13,252 nucleotides of DNA from an uncultured Porphyromonadaceae bacterium. Lineage in GTDB: Bacteria; Bacteroidota; Bacteroidia; Bacteroidales; Muribaculaceae. The translations under genes were made by a program, and so were the position numbers. This document shows positions 1 through 5,632 of the stretch, one piece after another. The notes below the pieces were generated by a model that was given only the letters and a program-made list of their open reading frames with translations, did no database searches and was not told where the DNA came from. Within the stretch, counting starts at the first letter, position 1. Each line of letters begins with the position of its first letter. The stretch covers positions 1 through 13,252 of the forward strand of contig URTA01000065.1 in NCBI GenBank assembly GCA_900550645.1, read 5' to 3'.

Positions 1-200
1 GGCTTGCCGCCGTCGTAGGCCATGAAATACGCGCTCTCGCAGAAGTCGAAAGCCGGGTTCTTGCGAGGGTCGAGCGTATTCATGTCGTCAGTTATCAACG
101 GCGGCACGAAATACTCGTTGCCACGGTACAGCTCCACCTGAAACTTCACGAAACGCTTCAGTGCGGAGCGTGTCGGTTCTATTCTCTTGATTTCTATCAT
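1..200 (-). CDS. N-terminus of a GNAT-like acetyltransferase family protein (partial)
   Basis: Reading the minus strand from the ATG at 198-200 gives 66 open codons that run off the left edge. The protein begins MIEIKRIEPTRSALKRFV and continues with YRGNEYFVPPL, NPAFDFCESAYFMAY and DGGK. This resembles the start of a widespread Bacteroidales family of about 370 residues annotated as GNAT or N-acetyltransferase-like. In those proteins an N-terminal segment with 'ELYKGNPYFVPPL' and 'NPAFEFCEAAYF' precedes the acetyltransferase core. The catalytic or acetyl-CoA-binding part is outside the window, so substrate and activity cannot be judged. The start is 43 bases downstream of the pseudokinase stop, with no promoter visible between them, so co-transcription is likely. 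Family recognition is from memory of sequence style and is moderate. Confidence 0.75.
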   Translation of the reverse strand, partial: MIEIKRIEPTRSALKRFVKFQVELYRGNEYFVPPLITDDMNTLDPRKNPAFDFCESAYFMAYDGGK

Positions 201-243
201 CTGGGTCTGTCGGAATGGTTTGGGAATGTTCTGTTTATGTGTG

Positions 244-1011
244 TCATCTCAAGGCGAGCCACACGAGCAGGCACGACATCAGCATGATGAAGATGCTGAT
301 GAACAGGTATATCTGTCCTGAGCTGCGGCGTTCTATGTCAAGGCGCAGAGCCGGTATCGAGCCGTACTGCTTGCCCGCCTTGGCCTCGCACTTCTCGGCG
401 ATGTGCCGCAGACGCGGCAGCTTGGTCGGCAGGTTGTCAAGCACCTCGTTCATCACGCGGCCGTAGCTGCGTATGTCCTCGCTCGTGTCCTGCGGCGAGA
501 GCGACTCCTCCTGGTCGTAGCCTACGTCTATCAGCTTCAGGTTTTCTGTGTATTCGGTGAAGATGATGGTCTCCGGCGTGATGGGGTGGTGTATGATATG
601 GTTCTCCTGGATATAGTCCATGGCATCGAGCAGCTGCGTCTGGAGCCGGTACAGTATCTTGGGCGTAAGCCGTTTCTCGTCGATGAGGCGGCGCAGCGAG
701 TATCCGTACACGTCGTCGGTGACTATCGCCATGCCGATGCCCGGCAGCTCCTCGAAATCATTCACCATCACGATGTTCGGGTGCGCCAGGTTGTAGCGCG
801 TGTCAAACTCGCGCTCTATCATCTGGCAGTATTCCGGCTGCGAGGCATACTCCTTTTTCAGGGCTTTCAGCATCACCCACTTGCCGTGCTTGCGCGCTGT
901 GTAGACGTTATAGTACTGTTCCTCCCATTCAGGCAGGAGCGTCAGGTCGCTCCACTTTCCAGAGGGGTCCTCGATGGGGATTTTCTTCTCTTCCTTGCTG
1001 ATATATGCCAT
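244..1011 (-). CDS. Tail-anchored protein kinase-like pseudokinase
   Basis: This 255-aa protein has a degenerate eukaryotic-type Ser/Thr kinase fold and one C-terminal membrane helix. Visible landmarks are a VAIK-like lysine (VMLK, K49), the loop HPNIV (77-81), a HRD-loop equivalent HHPITPET (141-148), a DFG equivalent IDVG (161-164) and an alpha-F-like EDIRSYG (178-184). There is no glycine-rich loop. In the catalytic loop the aspartate is replaced by Pro, the lysine by Thr and the asparagine by Thr, so phosphotransfer is unlikely. It may still bind nucleotide through K49 and D162. Residues 233-254 form a hydrophobic helix followed by a single Arg, typical of a tail anchor with the kinase-like domain in the cytoplasm. 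It lies between serS and an acetyltransferase-like gene on the same strand. A signalling scaffold role is inference. Confidence 0.85.
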   Translation of the reverse strand: MAYISKEEKKIPIEDPSGKWSDLTLLPEWEEQYYNVYTARKHGKWVMLKALKKEYASQPEYCQMIEREFDTRYNLAHPNIVMVNDFEELPGIGMAIVTDDVYGYSLRRLIDEKRLTPKILYRLQTQLLDAMDYIQENHIIHHPITPETIIFTEYTENLKLIDVGYDQEESLSPQDTSEDIRSYGRVMNEVLDNLPTKLPRLRHIAEKCEAKAGKQYGSIPALRLDIERRSSGQIYLFISIFIMLMSCLLVWLALR

Positions 1012-1055
1012 GGCTGTTGGTTTTGTATGAGGTGTGTTGTGTCAGAACCGCCTTA

Positions 1056-1136
1056 GTATGGACGCGGCGTGCCGCGTCCGCACTTGACACAGACCCGCAG
1101 AGACTCGGCTGCGGACACGGCACACCGTGTCCCTAC
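1056..1136. repeat. Composite REP/BIME-like palindromic element downstream of serS
   Basis: Three hairpins are packed into 81 bases between serS and the pseudokinase gene. 1060-1079 is a perfect 9-bp stem (GGACGCGGC / GCCGCGTCC) with a 2-base loop. 1095-1114 pairs CCGCAG with CTGCGG. 1113-1132 is a perfect 8-bp stem (GGACACGG / CCGTGTCC) with loop CACA. The outer units also form one long inverted repeat: 1056-1081 matches the reverse complement of 1111-1136 at 22 of 26 bases. This resembles the extragenic palindromes scattered through many bacterial genomes. Placed 3' of serS, it could serve as an mRNA 3' stabiliser or Rho-dependent end. There is no T-tract for an intrinsic terminator. Confidence 0.75.
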
Positions 1137-1191
1137 CCTGTCTCCACGCATCGTGCAGAATGTACGAGTTATGATACGACCTCACTGGTAA

Positions 1192-2463
1192 TCAGTCTAT
1201 TATGTCAAAACCTGTGTACTTGCGCAGACACTCCGGCACGACTATGCCCTGCGGTGTCTGGTTGTTCTCAAGCAGCGCGGCAACGATGCGCGGCAACGCC
1301 AACGCCGAGCCGTTGAGCGTGTGGCACAGCTCTATCTTCTTCCCACCGGCGCGGTAGCGGCACTTCAGGCGGTTGGCCTGATAGTCCTCAAAGTTGCTGA
1401 CCGACGAAACCTCCAGCCAGCGTTTCTGCGCGCCGGACCACACCTCGAAATCGTATGTTATAGCCGACGTGAACGACATGTCGCCGCCGCAGAGGCGCAG
1501 TATGTGCCACGGCAGCCCGAGCTTCTCGAGAAGCCCCTGCACATGGTCTTTCATCTCCTCGAGCGCGGCATAGCTGTTCTCCGGCTTCTCGATGCGCACT
1601 ATCTCCACTTTGTCAAACTGGTGCAGACGGTTCAGTCCGCGCACATCCTTGCCGTAGCTGCCGGCCTCGCGCCGCCAGCAGGGGGAATAGGCGCAGTTCT
1701 TGCGCGGCAGCTCCTCCTCCTTCAGTATCACGTCGCGGTATATGTTGGTCACAGGCACTTCCGCTGTCGGTATCAGGTACAGGTCGTCCAGGTTGGCGTG
1801 GTACATCTGTCCCTCCTTGTCGGGCAGCTGGCCCGTACCGTAGCCCGAAGCCTGGTTAACTACAAACGGCGGCTCCACCTCGATATATCCGGCTTTCCAA
1901 GCCTCGTCGAGGAAGAACTGTATCAGCGCACGCTGCAGACGCGCTCCCTTGCCTACATAGAAGGGGAAGCCCGCGCCCGTTACTTTCACGCCCAGCTCAA
2001 AGTCTATTATGCCGTATTTGGCGGCAAGCTCCCAGTGCGGCAGCGCGTCCTCGCCCAGTTCGGGCATCGGGCCGCCCTCCTTGACCACCACGTTGTCGGC
2101 GGCGGTAAGTCCTTCCGGGACATCGGCACACGGCAGGTTAGGCACTGTCAGCAGCAGTTCTGTCAGCTTCTGCTCGCACTCGCGCAAGCGGTCGTGCAGC
2201 CCCTGGTCCTCGCCTTTCAGCGCGGCAACTTGCTTCTTCGCTTCTTCGGCGGCTTCGCGCTCGCCGTTTTTCATGTGCATCCCTATCGAGGCAGCCAGCT
2301 TCTTCAGCTGCGATGCATTGCCGTCACACGTCTGCTGTAGACGGCGGCGTTCTGTGTCCACTTCCAGTATCTCCGCGATTACCGCACGGCCGTCAAAACC
2401 CTTGACCGCAAGGCGGCTTATCACAAATTGCGGGTCATTCTTTATAGTCTGTAACTTGAGCAT
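1192..2463 (-). CDS. serS: Seryl-tRNA synthetase
   Basis: This is a class II aminoacyl-tRNA synthetase that charges tRNA-Ser (and tRNA-Sec where present) with serine in the cytoplasm. The 423 residues match the usual full length. Residues about 1-105 form the N-terminal helical arm, a charged antiparallel coiled coil (ERRRLQQTCDGNASQLKK, KKQVAALKGEDQGLHDRLREC) that contacts the long variable arm of tRNA-Ser. The catalytic core follows: TAEVP serine-binding motif (233-237), motif 2 from about 258 to 287 (PCWRREAGSYG then RGLNRLHQFDKVE), LEVSSVSNF (350-358), and motif 3 HTLNGSALALPRIVAALLEN (381-400) with the ATP-binding Arg. No key residue is missing. Its start lies 4 bases after the yqeY stop, so the two form an operon. 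Identification is secure. Confidence 0.98.
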   Translation of the reverse strand: MLKLQTIKNDPQFVISRLAVKGFDGRAVIAEILEVDTERRRLQQTCDGNASQLKKLAASIGMHMKNGEREAAEEAKKQVAALKGEDQGLHDRLRECEQKLTELLLTVPNLPCADVPEGLTAADNVVVKEGGPMPELGEDALPHWELAAKYGIIDFELGVKVTGAGFPFYVGKGARLQRALIQFFLDEAWKAGYIEVEPPFVVNQASGYGTGQLPDKEGQMYHANLDDLYLIPTAEVPVTNIYRDVILKEEELPRKNCAYSPCWRREAGSYGKDVRGLNRLHQFDKVEIVRIEKPENSYAALEEMKDHVQGLLEKLGLPWHILRLCGGDMSFTSAITYDFEVWSGAQKRWLEVSSVSNFEDYQANRLKCRYRAGGKKIELCHTLNGSALALPRIVAALLENNQTPQGIVVPECLRKYTGFDIID

Positions 2464-2467
2464 TCCC

Positions 2468-2929
2468 TTATTGATTTAGTTCGTTCAACAACTTCTTGAC
2501 AGTATCTGAAATGGCGCGGCCCTCGGCGCGGCCGGCGAGCCGCTTGGACGCAACGCCCATGACCTTGCCCATCTCGCGGGGCGACGACGCGCCTGTCTCG
2601 GCGATAATGGCACGGATTTCAGCCTCGAGCTCATCTGCGCTCATCTGCTGGGGCAGGTACTCCTCGATGACGGCGGCTTCTGCCAGCTCGTTCTCCGCCA
2701 GCTCGGCGCGGTTGTTGTCCTGGTATATTTTTGCGCTCTCCTTGCGCTGCTTCACCATCTTGACCATTATTTTGACGGCTGTTTCGTCAGTGAGCACGCC
2801 GCCCGCGCCCTTGGCGGTCTTGGCCTCGAGAAATTCCTTTTTGATGCCGCGCAATGCCTCCAGGCGCACCTTCTCACGCGCCAGCATTGCCTTTTTGATA
2901 TCTTCGCTTACTCTGTCAAACAAGTCCAT
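2468..2929 (-). CDS. yqeY: GatB/YqeY domain-containing protein
   Basis: A small, mostly helical protein of the YqeY family, related to the C-terminal tRNA-binding domain of the GatB subunit of Asp/Glu-tRNA amidotransferase. Its exact function is unknown; a role near aminoacyl-tRNA metabolism is commonly assumed. Family hallmarks seen here are an N-terminal DLFDRVSEDIKKAML, KVRLEALRGIKKEF, KQRKESAKIYQ, EYLPQQMSADELEAEI and the C-terminal GKVMGVASKRLAGRAEGR with the VKKLLNEL end. I place the start at the ATG at 2927-2929 (MDLFDRV, 153 aa), which fits the family length of about 150. A start ten codons upstream would add a non-conserved MPSPPQSSNK. It is the first gene of the serS operon, with a strong promoter about 60 bases upstream. 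Confidence 0.95.
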   Translation of the reverse strand: MDLFDRVSEDIKKAMLAREKVRLEALRGIKKEFLEAKTAKGAGGVLTDETAVKIMVKMVKQRKESAKIYQDNNRAELAENELAEAAVIEEYLPQQMSADELEAEIRAIIAETGASSPREMGKVMGVASKRLAGRAEGRAISDTVKKLLNELNQ

Positions 2930-2945
2930 TTTGTTGCTGCTTTGT

Positions 2946-2975
2946 GGCGGGGAGGGCAAATCCGCACCCCTCGCC
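2946..2975 (-). promoter_or_regulatory. Leader hairpin at the 5' end of the yqeY-serS transcript
   Basis: On the minus strand, GGCG at the start of the leader pairs with CGCC near its end. A bulged A and a GGG/CCC helix follow, so an imperfect stem of about 7-8 bp fills most of the predicted untranslated leader of about 50 bases. It ends about 16 bases before the yqeY ATG. This could stabilise the 5' end of the mRNA or tune translation. No known riboswitch or T-box pattern is recognisable. Confidence 0.4.
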
Positions 2976-2987
2976 GTTTATAAGATG

Positions 2988-3018
2988 CAAATATAATAAA
3001 TTATCGCCTTATGGCAAA
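2988..3018 (-). promoter_or_regulatory. Bacteroidetes-type promoter for yqeY-serS
   Basis: On the minus strand a -33 element TTTG (3015-3018) is followed after exactly 19 bases by the -7 element TATATTTG (2988-2995), a full match to TAnnTTTG. This is the consensus for the primary sigma factor of Bacteroidetes. The start of transcription would fall near 2981, giving a leader of about 50 bases before the yqeY ATG at 2929. No other good promoter lies between here and the left edge, so yqeY, serS and possibly the pseudokinase and acetyltransferase-like genes may depend on it. Confidence 0.85.
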
Positions 3019-3412
3019 ATCGTCCGCGCCAATCCACTTTTTTGTAGAGTCAGAAGCCATGCACTGCGACCATTTATCGCTGTCTGTTTCGAGCGGCTCA
3101 TGAAATTTGTTTTTTTGCGCTAAAATGCACCGATAGACCGCCCGACAACTCGCAGCCCCTTCCCATACTTGAAAGGATTCTCCGACAAGAGCCTGTGGTG
3201 AATGAGGCAATTTTATGAGGCTTGCGCCCAACGAGCCAAAACTCTCACCAGTGGTTAGAGAAATCAGCTGGATCAACAATCTCGTGCTCGAAATATCCAA
3301 ATTCTACAACGCATAAACTTTAACCCAAAATCTATGCGGTTCTATTGGGCTTTTCACTCACGGCAGGACTTCAACAATCGGGACGGTTCATTCAGCAGGG
3401 TGTGTTGTCTGT

Positions 3413-3492
3413 CGATTAAGGAGGGCGGTGCGACTGGATTTGGGCATTTTTGCCGATTAAGAACCCCGTTCCCGGCATTTTTGCCGATTAAG
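3413..3492 (+). repeat. Phased direct repeats with core CGATTAAG
   Basis: The core CGATTAAG occurs at 3413-3420, 3454-3461 and 3485-3492. The last two copies share 19 identical bases, GGCATTTTTGCCGATTAAG, at 3443-3461 and 3474-3492, and each contains the small dyad GGCA/TGCC. The first copy shares only the core. Spacings are 41 and 31 bases, close to four and three turns of B-DNA, which would place the copies on the same face of the helix. Operator or iteron-like protein binding is possible; nothing next to it identifies the binder. Confidence 0.7.
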
Positions 3493-3518
3493 CGCATTGG
3501 CAAGCTGAACAAAGAGTG

Positions 3519-3554
3519 CGTGCCGCTATATATTCTCGTGCCGCTATATATTCT
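3519..3554 (+). repeat. 18-bp perfect tandem duplication
   Basis: CGTGCCGCTATATATTCT is present twice head to tail (3519-3536 and 3537-3554) with no mismatch. The unit ends in an AT-rich TATATATTCT. A recent slippage duplication is the simplest explanation. It lies about 100 bases upstream of the -7 element of the secreted-protein cluster, so it could vary expression, but that is inference. Confidence 0.8.
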
Positions 3555-3651
3555 AATGTATGAGTAATTTGGCACAGCGGTTTGTGTGTGGTGAAAAATA
3601 TTCTGCACACTATTTAACGCCGTGTTAATGCGACTCTCCCAAATAAATAAC

Positions 3652-3659
3652 TACTTTTG
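3652..3659 (+). promoter_or_regulatory. Probable promoter (-7 element TACTTTTG) for the secreted-protein cluster
   Basis: TACTTTTG matches the Bacteroidetes -7 consensus TAnnTTTG in full. It lies 26 bases before the ATG of the first gene, so transcription would begin near 3666 with an AT-rich leader of about 20 bases. The -33 box is poor: no TTTG lies 19-21 bases upstream, only TTAATG-like sequence near 3625-3630. An A/T-rich AAATAAATAA run sits just upstream. Confidence 0.65.
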
Positions 3660-3685
3660 CGCGTAGAACCTTTTATAACTATTCT

Positions 3686-4147
3686 ATGAAGAAATTTTTT
3701 CTCATGCTGACCCTGTTGGGGAGTATGTGCGGATTTGCCTCTGCCGAAGAGCCTGATGCTGTCAGGATAAAACCGGTAACGGGCGATGACGTGGTAATCC
3801 TCTTCACGGCAAACCCGGAGGTGACCTACACCGCGACCGGCGTTAAGGTCTCCTCCACCCAAGACCCTGTGTCTTTCGACTTTGACGATATCGAGTTCAT
3901 CGATTTTGTCAAGAGTACTTCTGTTCAGGAAGTAGCGGGCACGCCTATATCAATGCGTGTCACGCCGCAAGCCTTGATCATCGAGAATGTCGAGCCCGGC
4001 AGCAGCCTTGCCGTATATGCGCTCGACGGACGCGCCATTCTCAACACCTTAATCCCGGACACCTCGTACAGCATCGACCGCTCGCGTCTCGCCAAGGGTG
4101 TCTACATCGTCAAAATCAACAAAACTACCTTCAAAATCTCATTGTAA
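3686..4147 (+). CDS. Small exported protein with T9SS-type C-terminal domain
   Basis: This 153-aa protein has a clear Sec signal peptide (MKKFFLMLTLLGSMCGFASA, cleavage likely near 20-21). The middle part (about 27-76: DDVVILFTANPEVTYTATGV then DFDDIEFIDF) is a short beta-rich module common in small exported Bacteroidales proteins. There a 'potential' strand pair ends in an aspartate-rich 'D-I-xx-I-x-F' motif. The last 60 residues look like a Por/T9SS type A sorting domain: LAVYALDGRAI, then LAKGVYIVKIN and a terminal KTTFKISL. It is probably placed at the cell surface or in the outer membrane, with no enzymatic motif. It is the first gene after the promoter and lies 9 bases before the next, so an operon is likely. 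The specific role is unknown. Confidence 0.85.
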   Translation: MKKFFLMLTLLGSMCGFASAEEPDAVRIKPVTGDDVVILFTANPEVTYTATGVKVSSTQDPVSFDFDDIEFIDFVKSTSVQEVAGTPISMRVTPQALIIENVEPGSSLAVYALDGRAILNTLIPDTSYSIDRSRLAKGVYIVKINKTTFKISL

Positions 4148-4156
4148 CAACAACCT

Positions 4157-5518
4157 ATGAAACGAATTTTACCCGCAATACTCATCGCAGCTGCAGGTCT
4201 CGGCATGCTCAACGCCCAGACCAAAGTGATGACAATCGAATACAAGGACGGTACAAAGGAAATCAAGAAAGTCACGGACGTGCAGCGCATCACCTTCGGT
4301 GACGAGGCACAGGTTGACCCCTCAGACAAGATGGTTGACCTCGGTCTGTCCGTGAAGTGGGCATCCTACAACGTCGGCGCTGTCAACCCATGGGAGGAGG
4401 GCAACTTCTACGCATACGGCGAAATCGAGCCCAAGACCGAATACACGCTCCAGAACTACCAGTGGTATTACGACAACGATGGTGAAGATGGCTACGCGCA
4501 GTGGGAAGAGTACTTCCGTCTCGGCGCGACTATCACCGGCACAAACTATGACGTTGCCCATGTGAAATGGGGTGACCAGTGGCGTATCCCGACTCAGGAG
4601 GAGTGGCGTGAACTCATCAACAACTGCGAATTTACCTGGACCGGCATGCAGGGCATGACAGGCGTGCTGGCGACTTCGCTAATCAACGGCAACAGCATCT
4701 TCCTCCCTGCTGCCGGCAACATGGTTGACGCAGAGCATACACATGACCAGCTCGGTTGCTTCTACTGGACTTCAACGGAGACTGCATTTGACGGCAGCGA
4801 CTATCAGGAGTGCCGCAACTACCGCGCAAACCTCGATGCGCAGACTCACTCTGCCGAGGGTTACGACTATCCCGAGGTCGGCTTCTCAATCCGTCCGGTA
4901 TACGGTCCTGTGCCTGAAGGCGACAAACCCAGCTACAAAGTCCCGACTGAAATGGTTGACCTCGGTCTGTCCGTGAAGTGGGCTCCGTTCAACATCGGTG
5001 CAACAGAACCTACTTCTAAGGGTGCATACTTCAGCTGGGGTGAAACAAGGCAGAAAGACTACAATCATGTCTATAACTACCAGTGGTATGATCCCATCAC
5101 TGACAGCTACGTGGAAATAGGCGACCAGATTTCCAATACCAGTCATGACGCTGCCAAGGACCTCTGGGGCGACGGCTGGAGACTCCCGACCGAGGAAGAG
5201 ATGAAGGAACTCGTGGAGCAGTGCACATGGGAAGTTTCCGGTTACTGCTACAAGGTGACTGGCCCCAACGGCAACAGCATCTACCTCCCCGGTGTAGGCT
5301 TCTCGACTTACAAGGGCAAGCCTAAGGCCATGGAGCAGTCCGGCTACTACTGGACTGGCAACGCTGATGTCCGCACGAATAAAGACGGCAAGAAGTTGGA
5401 CAGCAACGCCGCTTGCCTGAAGTTCACCCGTGACACTTACAAAAAGACATTCCTGGAGCCCAAGATGGACTTCTTCTCAAAGGCCGGCGGCATCCAGATA
5501 CGTCCTGTTCACGAGTAA
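4157..5518 (+). CDS. Exported protein with two tandem FISUMP (Fib_succ_major) domains
   Basis: The 453-aa product starts with a signal peptide (MKRILPAILIAAAGLGMLNA) with no lipobox cysteine. Residues 22-50 (KVMTIEYKDGTKEIKKVTDV then ITFGDE) form the same short N-terminal beta module seen in many exported Bacteroidales proteins. Two homologous domains follow, about 59-250 and 266-452. Each begins MVDLGLSVKWA, followed by N-V/I-GA, a G-E turn (YAYGE, FSWGE), YQWY, WGD-W-R-P-T-E, GNSI-LP, YWT and a closing IRPV. This is the Fibrobacter succinogenes major paralogous domain, an extracellular lectin-like fold of unproven ligand that is abundant in gut Bacteroidales. No T9SS C-terminal domain is present, unlike its neighbours. 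The duplication is still visible in DNA as a 32-bp identical stretch (4331-4362 and 4952-4983). Confidence 0.88.
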   Translation: MKRILPAILIAAAGLGMLNAQTKVMTIEYKDGTKEIKKVTDVQRITFGDEAQVDPSDKMVDLGLSVKWASYNVGAVNPWEEGNFYAYGEIEPKTEYTLQNYQWYYDNDGEDGYAQWEEYFRLGATITGTNYDVAHVKWGDQWRIPTQEEWRELINNCEFTWTGMQGMTGVLATSLINGNSIFLPAAGNMVDAEHTHDQLGCFYWTSTETAFDGSDYQECRNYRANLDAQTHSAEGYDYPEVGFSIRPVYGPVPEGDKPSYKVPTEMVDLGLSVKWAPFNIGATEPTSKGAYFSWGETRQKDYNHVYNYQWYDPITDSYVEIGDQISNTSHDAAKDLWGDGWRLPTEEEMKELVEQCTWEVSGYCYKVTGPNGNSIYLPGVGFSTYKGKPKAMEQSGYYWTGNADVRTNKDGKKLDSNAACLKFTRDTYKKTFLEPKMDFFSKAGGIQIRPVHE

Positions 5519-5564
5519 TAAAGACCTCACAGCGGGATAACGACATCAGTCCTGCTCTTTGATA

Positions 5565-5603
5565 CAGCGGGGGGACTGCATGAAAATGCGCCCCCCGCCG
5601 CTG
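5565..5603 (+). promoter_or_regulatory. Strong GC-rich hairpin with GAAA loop between two exported-protein genes
   Basis: CAGC plus six G pair with six C and GCTG, with a small GCC bulge on the 3' side. After an ACT/G internal loop, GCAT pairs with ATGC and closes a GAAA tetraloop. It lies 46 bases after the FISUMP gene stop and 29 bases before the next ATG. No T-tract follows (CAATAAACAAACC), so it is not a standard intrinsic terminator. It may be a processing or stabilising structure that sets different mRNA levels for the two genes, or a Rho-assisted stop. Confidence 0.5.
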
Positions 5604-5632
5604 CAATAAACAAACCTCAACTACAGATAATT

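Larger units (their letters stand above)
3019..3651. other. Intergenic region of about 630 bases with no supported gene
   Basis: This stretch separates the divergent yqeY promoter from the promoter of the secreted-protein cluster and is visibly lower in GC than its flanks. A minus-strand open frame at 3001-3300 (99 codons, TTG start) and a plus-strand open frame at 3334-3567 (77 codons) exist. Neither has a family resemblance, a credible ribosome or promoter context, or protein-like composition, and the second is built on repeat DNA (VPLYIL twice). I see no tRNA, rRNA or recognisable small RNA. The recognisable content is the phased CGATTAAG repeats and the 18-bp tandem duplication listed separately. 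Confidence 0.6.

Noticed and set aside
403..1056. Long plus-strand open frame opposite the pseudokinase gene
   Set aside because: Antisense shadow of a GC-rich coding region: the minus-strand reading carries kinase motifs and a membrane helix while this one has no family features.
1321..2340. 339-codon plus-strand open frame opposite serS
   Set aside because: serS motifs on the minus strand fully explain the region, and the opposite frame is a GC-driven shadow.
3001..3300. 99-codon minus-strand open frame upstream of yqeY
   Set aside because: It starts with TTG directly after a stop codon, its 3' end overlaps the yqeY -33 promoter element, and I recognise no family. Kept only as a note in the intergenic entry.
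3413..3554. CRISPR array
   Set aside because: Only two or three short, unequal repeats with spacings of 31 and 41 bases, no consistent repeat length and no cas gene in view.
3334..3567. 77-codon plus-strand open frame
   Set aside because: It is built over the repeat DNA (translated as VPLYIL twice), has no start context or homologous style, and ends at the edge of the repeats.
5565..5603. Intrinsic terminator after the FISUMP gene
   Set aside because: The stem is strong but no run of T follows, and the next gene has no visible promoter of its own, so a plain terminator call is not supported.
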